A DNA stretch of 30,085 nucleotides. Source: Candidatus Nomurabacteria bacterium (GTDB taxonomy: Bacteria > Patescibacteriota > Minisyncoccia > Phycocordibacterales > SBAW01). The stretch spans positions 1-30,085 of the forward strand of contig CALQZN010000004.1 in the NCBI GenBank assembly GCA_943349675.1, read 5' to 3'. This document shows, piece after piece, positions 25,601 to 30,085 of the stretch. The first letter of the stretch is position 1, and every line of letters starts with the position of its first letter. Below the pieces are notes generated by a model. The model was given only the letters and a program-made list of their open reading frames with translations, did not search any database and had not been told where the DNA came from. The translations under genes were made by a program, and so were the position numbers.

Positions 25601-25695
25601 TAATCCGCGCCGAAAACTGCATCGCCCTTAAAGGCCGGCTCTCTAACAGAAACGGCGAGCTGTCGGTGATTGCCGACGCCGTCAAAGCGTTGTAA
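22690..25695 (+). CDS. dnaE: DNA polymerase III alpha subunit DnaE
   Basis: Replicative polymerase. The 1001-aa protein has an N-terminal PHP domain (FTHLHVHSHYSLLQA), the polymerase core with catalytic Asps in PDIDMDF (343-349), YRPGPM (from 582), the helix-hairpin-helix region, and an OB fold at the C-terminus (VAAGMVEDVRV to the end). In the PHP motif TDHGN the His is replaced (TDLGN), and GSGAGS is GSVAGS, so the PHP site is partly degenerate. It is about 160 aa shorter than E. coli DnaE and lacks the tau-binding C-terminal domain. TATACT lies 6 nt before the ATG, hence a near-leaderless mRNA. thrS follows after 12 nt. Confidence 0.97.
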   Translation: MSAFTHLHVHSHYSLLQALPKLPNLVAAAKAQGCEALALTDLGNLYGAIEFYQECQKAGIKPILGVDIALAAPEDAAAQSGGRLVLLAENETGYKNLLGLITDTNLGEHDGEPKATREMLEHHKEGLIALMPKQYKEQLAKYANIFGANNFYTDVPVQEVYYLEPDDRRAWETLRAIGNHGPSDTALEEDEDLHLHSLQQMQELYSEEELAKTNVIAARCNVELTLGKFIFPEFPLPEGKSADDVLRDLCLTGLKVRGLDTDTAAIERLEYELGIIKFKGYAAYFLVVEDLIRFASQNGIYTNIRGSVAGSMTTYVLQITKIDPLEYKIPFERFLNPERPSAPDIDMDFADDRRDEVIDYARRKYGAAHVAQIGTFGTMLARGVVRDVARALGYPYGLGDHIAKEIPMGSQGFPMTLDRALTENPELGKLYKAEADVRNIIDLGKKIEGCVRHVGVHAAGVVIAPKPLVNYAPLQLDPKGGKIITQFDMYSVGEDGVGLTKFDFLGIRNLTILANAVSLVNKLRGTTLDIETIPLDDLKTFEMLTRGDTEATFQLNGAGMTRFLKELKPTSIHDINAMVALYRPGPMQFIPNYIERKHNPALISYLDPAMEPILKQTHGILVYQDDLLIMAHELAGYTWGEVDKFRKAVGKKIPEEMAKQKEHFIEGCVEHSKWPRAKAERVWAWIEPFAAYGFNKAHSASYGRVAYQTAYMKANFPVEYMTAVLTAESGDVDTISIMVAECKRLGIPVLAPDINESMGDFTVVGDAIRFGLHSIKNFGSGVGDSIIKERKEHGPFTSLSDFLRRVTDQNLNKKGLESLIKCGALDSFGERGHMFHNIELLLQYHRDAGKDTSQDSLFANTGEVEEVRMQPAPEAPMAEKLAWEKELLGLYVSGHPLDQFKEKLATRSMTIAQMKQRIMPGQTLVAAGMVEDVRVILTRGGDQMAFIKLADFDGSIEAVVFPKNYAEHKDIIRAENCIALKGRLSNRNGELSVIADAVKAL

Positions 25696-25707
25696 TCTCT
25701 GTACTAT

Positions 25708-26931
25708 ATGGAAGACAGAGACCACAAAAAGATCGGGCCAGAGTTAGAACTTTTTTACATAGACCCAGTTGTTGGTAAAGGACTACCTATGTACCTTCCC
25801 AAGGGCACCATTATTAAACGGGAGCTTGAGAAGTTTGTTATTGAAGAAGAGACGAAACGCGGATATCTGCACGTAGAAACTCCAGACCTTGCAAAACTAG
25901 AGTTGTACGAAAAAAGTGGCCACTACCCCCACTACAAAGATTCGATGTATGCCCCCATTGAGATAGATGACGAGCGATTTATGCTCCGCCCGATGACCTG
26001 CCCGCATCACTTCCAACTTTTTCTTTCCAGGCCCCATAGTTACCGCGAAGCTCCTATGCGCATCGCCGAACTCTCCCAGCTGTACCGCTATGAACAATCT
26101 GGCGAGCTTATGGGACTTATCCGTACACGAAGCTTCTGCCTGGCTGACGCACACATTATTTGTACCTCTGAAGAGCAAGCGATGGAAGAAATAACTGGAG
26201 CACTCGACCTTATTGAATACGCAAACAGTGTGTTTGGACTCAAACTCGGCGTCGACTACCGCTACCGCCTGTCACTCGGTGACCGCAGTAATACAGAAAA
26301 ATATTACAAAAACGATGCCGCGTGGGAAAAAGGCGAAGAGTTGTTACGCGAAGTCATGCAAAAACGCGGTTGTGAGTTTGAAGAAGCAAAAGACGAAGCC
26401 GCGTTCTATGGTCCAAAAATTGATGTGCAAATGAAGAATGTAAATGGCAAAGAGGACACTGCTTTTACTGTGCAGTATGACTTCTGTATGCCAGATCGTT
26501 TTGATTTAACCTACATTGGCGAAGACGGGAAAGCAAAACGTGCATTCGTGGTGCATCGCTCCTCAATAGGTTCCCTTGGGCGAACCATGGCGTTCTTAAT
26601 CGAGAAATACGCAGGCGCCTTTCCTACCTGGCTGTCGCCAGTGCAGGCAAAGGTTATCCCAATAGCCGACACGCACCAGCCATTTGCAAAAGAGGTACTG
26701 CAATCACTCAAAGACGCTGGCATCCGCGCCGAGATGGACGAGTCGAGCGAAACGTTGGGCAAAAAAATCCGCGAAGCAAAAACACACAAAGTCCCCTATT
26801 TGCTTGTGATTGGTGACCAAGAAGTTGCAAGTAGTACCGCAACACTCGAGGGCCGTGAGGGCAAAATCGGCGCACTCTCTGTTGCCGACATTGTCGAGAA
26901 GCTAACAACCGAAATAAAAAACCGCGCATAA
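25708..26931 (+). CDS. thrS: threonyl-tRNA synthetase, catalytic and anticodon domains only
   Basis: Charges tRNA-Thr. The 407-aa protein begins at RDHKKIG, which is where the catalytic core starts in the 642-aa E. coli enzyme: the N-terminal TGS and editing (N2) domains are absent. Zinc/substrate ligands are conserved (C98 in MTCPHH, H149 in ADAHII, H283 in VVHRSSIGS), as are the class II motifs and GLIRTRSF. The C-terminal anticodon-binding domain is complete (VIPIADTHQPFAKEV to the end). The missing part cannot lie upstream, since dnaE ends 12 nt before. Without N2 it could not clear Ser-tRNA-Thr by itself. Probably co-transcribed with dnaE; ends at a strong terminator. Confidence 0.95.
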   Translation: MEDRDHKKIGPELELFYIDPVVGKGLPMYLPKGTIIKRELEKFVIEEETKRGYLHVETPDLAKLELYEKSGHYPHYKDSMYAPIEIDDERFMLRPMTCPHHFQLFLSRPHSYREAPMRIAELSQLYRYEQSGELMGLIRTRSFCLADAHIICTSEEQAMEEITGALDLIEYANSVFGLKLGVDYRYRLSLGDRSNTEKYYKNDAAWEKGEELLREVMQKRGCEFEEAKDEAAFYGPKIDVQMKNVNGKEDTAFTVQYDFCMPDRFDLTYIGEDGKAKRAFVVHRSSIGSLGRTMAFLIEKYAGAFPTWLSPVQAKVIPIADTHQPFAKEVLQSLKDAGIRAEMDESSETLGKKIREAKTHKVPYLLVIGDQEVASSTATLEGREGKIGALSVADIVEKLTTEIKNRA

Positions 26932-26945
26932 ATTAAGCCATCAAA

Positions 26946-26983
26946 CAAACAAAAAGACGGACATGTGTCCGTCTTTTTGTTTG
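26946..26983. terminator. bidirectional terminator between thrS and the surface-protein gene
   Basis: A perfect inverted repeat of 18 bp (26946-26963 with 26966-26983) with A/T-rich bases on both sides, so each strand ends in a U-tract. It lies between two converging genes. Confidence 0.92.
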
Positions 26984-26997
26984 CCTCAAGAGAGGTT

Positions 26998-28434
26998 TTA
27001 TCTCTGCACTAGTTTAAGTTGCTGTGCGATAAAGTCGTCTACTGTATCTTCACGATAATTGTGTGCAGGCGCTTCTTCCTGAGTCACGTGCTCTGCATGC
27101 GCCTCGTGGGTATGTGCAACCTGTGTATGAGCTGACACGTTACGCTTGCCTACAAACCAGTTTGCAATATTGTTTTGAATTTTCTTTACTGCAACTAGGT
27201 ATGCTGCAAACAAACACCACAAGATAAGGAAGCTCCAGTATATAACTGTTCCATATGGCCCTAGCTCCAGACCAGTATATGGCACAGCAGAGAGCGAAAC
27301 GTACGGAGTGTTGTAGGCAGGTGGTACGTATGCGCCCGAGACTGTTACATATGCAGAACAGGTGATGGTTTGGCCATTATGGCCTACAAAGCGTCCGGTG
27401 TAGACACCCGAGCGTGTTGGTGTAGTGCGCATCGAGCCATATGCTGCAACATTACCCACCCCTTCTATCCAACCCGAGTTGCCCGAGTTACTTGACCAAG
27501 AAAGAGTGGTTGCCTGGCCGTACGCCACAACACTTGGAGATACCGTGATGACACATGCGCTGTAATCATTGTAACGGTAGTCATTGTTTGAACGCGAACG
27601 GGATCCCGAATCACGGTAGATAACCTGGGTCTGCGGCGTAGGAGTGTTGATTGTAATAACGTTGTTATTGGTATTTGTATTGTTGTTTGTATTGGTATTG
27701 TTTATCACAATACATGTTGGGTATGTACCCGAGGTGCCAGCAGGACACACCGGTTGTGGCTGTTGAGGAGGAGTACAGGTACCATCGCCCATACGGACAA
27801 AGCGGTACTGTATTGGGTTCATGTTAGTAGTCTTTTCCCACCACTGCCATTTCTTGCCGTTTGGATCGTCGGCGCCAGTACAGTAGGTTGTCCAGTTTGG
27901 TTGTACTGTAGGAGGAGGAGTACAGGTACCATCGCCCATACGGACAAAGCGGTACTGTATTGGGTTCATGTTAGTAGTCTTTTCCCACCACTGCCACTTG
28001 TTGCCGTTTGGATCATCAGCGCCGATACAGTACGGTGTCCAGTTTGGTTGTACATGAGGAGTATAGGGCGTATATGCGACGGTCACTTCCGAGCCGCCGA
28101 AGTCATTAACGTCGCCAGAGGGAGCGCCGCCTGTGTCGGTAGAACCACCACAGTCACCACAGCCGCCACCGGAGCTACCGTCTGGACCACCACCATCTGA
28201 GCCACCGTCTGAACCACCACCACTGTCTGAACCGCCGCCAGAGCTACCATCGGCACCGCCACCATCTGAACCACCTTCTTGTGCATGAGCATAGGCAGCA
28301 AAAAGCGAAGTACTTTTGGTACCATTTTCTGAAAGAGAGACTGAACTAAATATAAAAGCCGCAAACAACACAACGCTCCACAGCAAAACTGCGCTCAAAG
28401 CAAGATTCTTTACTGAAAGTGATGGAATTGTCAT
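26998..28434 (-). CDS. membrane-anchored surface protein with tandem 49-aa repeat
   Basis: A 478-aa predicted surface protein (numbers from the ATG at 28434). A signal/anchor segment (about 8-34) with a possible AHA-QE cleavage site near 51 is followed by a Gly/Ser/Asp-rich low-complexity stretch, two nearly identical 49-aa repeats rich in Trp and with paired Cys (from about 132 and 181), an Asn/Thr linker, an Ig-like domain (about 292-366, two Cys at its ends), a C-terminal membrane helix (about 394-416) and a ~60-aa cytoplasmic tail with many His and ending DDFIAQQLKLVQR. ATG 28434 is chosen over 28452 because the latter overlaps the -10 box. Such proteins are common on Parcubacteria cells; the ligand is unknown. 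Confidence 0.8.
   Translation of the reverse strand: MTIPSLSVKNLALSAVLLWSVVLFAAFIFSSVSLSENGTKSTSLFAAYAHAQEGGSDGGGADGSSGGGSDSGGGSDGGSDGGGPDGSSGGGCGDCGGSTDTGGAPSGDVNDFGGSEVTVAYTPYTPHVQPNWTPYCIGADDPNGNKWQWWEKTTNMNPIQYRFVRMGDGTCTPPPTVQPNWTTYCTGADDPNGKKWQWWEKTTNMNPIQYRFVRMGDGTCTPPQQPQPVCPAGTSGTYPTCIVINNTNTNNNTNTNNNVITINTPTPQTQVIYRDSGSRSRSNNDYRYNDYSACVITVSPSVVAYGQATTLSWSSNSGNSGWIEGVGNVAAYGSMRTTPTRSGVYTGRFVGHNGQTITCSAYVTVSGAYVPPAYNTPYVSLSAVPYTGLELGPYGTVIYWSFLILWCLFAAYLVAVKKIQNNIANWFVGKRNVSAHTQVAHTHEAHAEHVTQEEAPAHNYREDTVDDFIAQQLKLVQR
27748..28041 (-). repeat. two tandem 147-bp repeats in the surface-protein gene
   Basis: Two copies of 49 codons, starting with WTPYCIGADDPNG and WTTYCTGADDPNG. The DNA is nearly identical over most of the unit, including silent sites, which points to recent duplication or gene conversion. 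Confidence 0.92.
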
Positions 28435-28442
28435 ACGTTTAT

Positions 28443-28470
28443 AATTTAACATTTATTAATATTATGTCAA
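28443..28470 (-). promoter_or_regulatory. promoter of the surface-protein gene, leaderless geometry
   Basis: Minus strand: TTGACA at 28470-28465, 16-bp spacer, TAAATT at 28448-28443, 8 nt before the ATG at 28434 (+1 at or next to the start). Confidence 0.6.
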
Positions 28471-28485
28471 GAGACCTTGTGGCCC

Positions 28486-28552
28486 CTTTTAAAAAGTCGA
28501 TCATATCGGCTCTTTAAAAGAGGCTGGGGGAAGTTTTTATACTCCAACCCCA
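28486..28552. other. two inverted repeats in the gap before the surface-protein gene
   Basis: 28486-28520 forms a long A/T-rich hairpin (two small mismatches, 3-nt loop), and 28525-28552 has a TGGGG/CCCCA stem. They lie after the gene ending at 28566. Neither has a proper U-tract on the minus strand, so termination is only a guess. Confidence 0.35.
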
Positions 28553-28565
28553 AACCTTTAGAACG

Positions 28566-29045
28566 CTACGTTTTTTTGCACTCAACACAAGGGACACACA
28601 CAGGTTGAGTGCCGAACTTATAGGACCGGATGGTCCAGTTACCGCAGACTTCCGGCAACCCAAGTTCGTGGATCATGTCACCCTCGAACACTGTGTACAC
28701 CCACATGACGCGAGAGACGTGTTCAGGCCAAAAGTCTGTCTCAGCGACCACTTTGCGGTGTATCGCACCGCGCCCCGACATCATGTAGTCGTACGGCTCG
28801 CCCGGACGTATACGCGCCTTAGCGTATGCCTGCTGCTCCCAAAGCCGCCCCAAAACCTCTTTCGACACCCCTTCTTTTGCAAAGGCGTCGAAAGCTACTT
28901 GGAACTTTTCAATGAATGGATCTGCCCTTGGATTCCACCAGTGGAAGAGTCCATCCTTTGGGAAGGTTGGTCTAGCAGCAGACAGTGGACGAGGCAGTGC
29001 AAGCACCACCCCACCACCTATTAGAAGTCCGCGCCGAGTTATCAT
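28566..29045 (-). CDS. exported protein with Tat-like signal, unknown function
   Basis: A 159-aa protein. It starts with a twin-arginine type signal (TRRGLLIGGG, hydrophobic core, cleavage near LSA-AR). The mature part of about 135 aa is Trp- and Tyr-rich (FHWWNPRAD near the start) and has a Cys pattern at the C-terminus (CVPCVEC) that could bind metal. I recognise no family. Its ATG overlaps the stop of the lipoprotein gene by 4 nt (ATGA), so they are translated together and probably work together at the cell surface. G+C-rich. No Tat translocase gene is in this window. Confidence 0.75.
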   Translation of the reverse strand: MITRRGLLIGGGVVLALPRPLSAARPTFPKDGLFHWWNPRADPFIEKFQVAFDAFAKEGVSKEVLGRLWEQQAYAKARIRPGEPYDYMMSGRGAIHRKVVAETDFWPEHVSRVMWVYTVFEGDMIHELGLPEVCGNWTIRSYKFGTQPVCVPCVECKKT

Positions 29046-29788
29046 CGAGCTGCCTCCTTGATAATTGGTGCCCGCGCTGCAGCCACGAAGGTAAACAGTA
29101 GCCCGGGCTTGCCGTTAATCGCGTTCTCGCCCGCTTGGTATTGCGGAGAACACAGCGTGTTAGGCAAGTCGCGCAGAGGTCCTGCTGTAAGCTTGGGCAC
29201 GAAGAGCGTCTCGACTCCCGCCGTAGAACATACGGCCAGATTACGTGTCTTAAACGGCTCACGCGGGAAGACGACACCTCCCTGTCCAAAGCCAGACCCA
29301 CCCCGAAGGGTGAATGTGACTTCGAGCGCATGGGGCCCAAGCCGGTTGACCTTCGCCATCCCAGCGCAGCGACCCCAACCCGACTTGTACGGCACCATAT
29401 CCGGCACCTTACTGGTGTCGAGCACGTTGCCCACGTAAATACGGTGGGTTTCTTCTCCGACGAACCGCTCGATCTTGTTTGCTTTCGCAGCAAGGTAGAG
29501 TTCGTAAGAGTAGTCGCTGTAGACGGTTTTTTCTTGACCGCCTTTTGTTTGTTGTATCTCGGCCATCCGGGCAGTTACGCCCGGCCCGTACTCCACCACA
29601 AGGTTGTCGACAGAGTACGTATCGGGACCGTACGGGATGCCTTCGCCAACAACGCAGGCTTTCGTCTGCGTCTGCGTTTGAGCAACATTCTTGTTGCCCG
29701 AACCCGAAGCAGTCTCCGTCTTGGAATCAGGTCCAACCGCACAAGCGGCCACACCCAAAACCAAAAGAATCGTGACTAGAAGTCGCAT
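29042..29788 (-). CDS. predicted lipoprotein, unknown function
   Basis: A 248-aa protein with a lipoprotein signal peptide: a short hydrophobic core and lipobox VAAC with Cys16 as the lipidated residue. A Ser/Thr/Gln-rich spacer follows, then a compact domain from about residue 44 with four further cysteines (C44, and C138, C185 and C211 by approximate count) that could form disulfides. I recognise no family. The ATG has a strong ribosome site (GGAGG, 6 nt upstream) and an excellent promoter. First gene of a two-gene operon with the Tat-like exported protein. G+C-richer than the core genes. Confidence 0.78.
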   Translation of the reverse strand: MRLLVTILLVLGVAACAVGPDSKTETASGSGNKNVAQTQTQTKACVVGEGIPYGPDTYSVDNLVVEYGPGVTARMAEIQQTKGGQEKTVYSDYSYELYLAAKANKIERFVGEETHRIYVGNVLDTSKVPDMVPYKSGWGRCAGMAKVNRLGPHALEVTFTLRGGSGFGQGGVVFPREPFKTRNLAVCSTAGVETLFVPKLTAGPLRDLPNTLCSPQYQAGENAINGKPGLLFTFVAAARAPIIKEAAR

Positions 29789-29865
29789 GGATAGCCTCCG
29801 TGTCCGCTCAAAGCAGACTGTTTAGGTTGAGTGAGTCCTATGTGACAGAACTCATTTCTAAGTTA

Positions 29866-29895
29866 ATTATACCAAACATTTGTATATAAAGTCAA
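29866..29895 (-). promoter_or_regulatory. promoter of the lipoprotein operon
   Basis: Minus strand: TTGACT at 29895-29890, 18-bp spacer, perfect TATAAT at 29871-29866; leader of about 70 nt with an ordinary Shine-Dalgarno site. Confidence 0.72.
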
Positions 29896-29904
29896 GAGGT
29901 GACA

Positions 29905-29985
29905 ATGAAGGAAATTCATGTTGAAACACAAGCAAACATGCCTCCCTTTCAGGAAGCATTTTGCAACACGCTATTTAATTTTTAG
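29905..29985 (+). CDS. possible 26-aa ORF
   Basis: An ATG with AGAGGTG just upstream opens a 26-codon frame (start MKEIHVETQ, end TLFNF) that stops at TAG. It sits between two minus-strand units. No convincing plus-strand promoter; the protein is not recognised. It may be chance. Confidence 0.2.
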   Translation: MKEIHVETQANMPPFQEAFCNTLFNF

Positions 29986-29990
29986 CAAAT

Positions 29991-30085
29991 TTAGGCTCGG
30001 CGAAGTACCTGCGCCATTATAAAGTCGTCTGTTTTGTCGAGTGTGTGGGCTGGAATTGTAACAGACACCTCTTCCCTCTTTACAG
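29991..30085 (-). CDS. C-terminus of a second surface-type protein, cut by the window edge
   Basis: On the minus strand an open frame enters from the window end and stops with TAA at 29993-29991. The last ~30 residues include IPAHTLDKTDDFIMAQVLRRA. This resembles the tail of the surface protein at 26998 (APAHNYREDTVDDFIAQQ), sharing PAH and DDFI. So a related protein, or one with the same tail, probably lies just outside the window. The rest is not visible. Confidence 0.55.
   Translation of the reverse strand, partial: VKREEVSVTIPAHTLDKTDDFIMAQVLRRA

Noticed and set aside
27640..27720. Short A/T-rich repeats that could suggest a CRISPR or microsatellite
   Set aside because: They are the codons of the Asn/Thr linker in the surface protein; unit length is irregular and there are no spacers.

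Overview
The window looks like a piece of a reduced Patescibacteria/CPR genome, most likely of the Parcubacteria type. The evidence is short or trimmed housekeeping proteins (a 541-aa primase, a 1001-aa DnaE, a 407-aa ThrRS, a ~749-aa SMC), an L32 of unusual type, an rpsP-khpA-trmD block without rimM or rplS, and a Gly/Ser/Asp- and Asn/Thr-rich anchored surface protein. TGA is used as an ordinary stop, so this is not a code-25 lineage. The lineage is inferred from gene content, not from a database search.

Layout. Positions 1-8612 (minus): the first codons of a gene, dnaG, a terminator, and one very large ORF in which RpoB and RpoC are fused. 8613-8924: a strong promoter and a terminator about 145 nt apart with no gene between them, a candidate small RNA. 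8925-12308 (minus): an M23 peptidase, a GNAT acetyltransferase, trmD translationally coupled to a Nudix hydrolase, khpA and rpsP. 12369-14336 (plus): RNase R, divergent from rpsP. 14338-17449: an accessory stretch of G+C-rich genes with their own promoters, Shine-Dalgarno sites and terminators (a small unknown protein, a four-helix membrane protein, a periplasmic binding-like protein, a two-helix membrane protein). 17491-21679 (minus): rpmF, a NusB-Nudix fusion, rnc and a short SMC. 21764-22658 (minus): a small Cys-rich protein and rnhB, which carries a 40-bp perfect palindrome in its coding sequence. 22690-26931 (plus): dnaE and an editing-less thrS. 26998-30085 (mostly minus): a surface protein with a tandem 49-aa repeat, a Tat-like/lipoprotein gene pair, a possible tiny ORF, and the C-terminus of a second protein with a similar tail.

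Two start styles are visible. Most core genes have a TANNNT -10 box only 6-10 nt before the start codon and so should make leaderless or nearly leaderless mRNAs. Most accessory genes have an ordinary -35/-10 promoter, a leader of a few tens of nt and a clear Shine-Dalgarno site.

Functionally the core genes cover replication (dnaG, dnaE, rnhB, smc), transcription (rpoBC, nusB), RNA processing (rnc, rnr, khpA) and translation (rpsP, rpmF, trmD, thrS). The strongest candidates for novelty are the palindromic element in rnhB, the NusB-Nudix and RpoB-RpoC fusions, the SMC without a recognisable hinge, the leaderless promoter pattern, and the candidate small RNA upstream of rpoBC. I found no CRISPR array, insertion sequence, rRNA or convincing tRNA.
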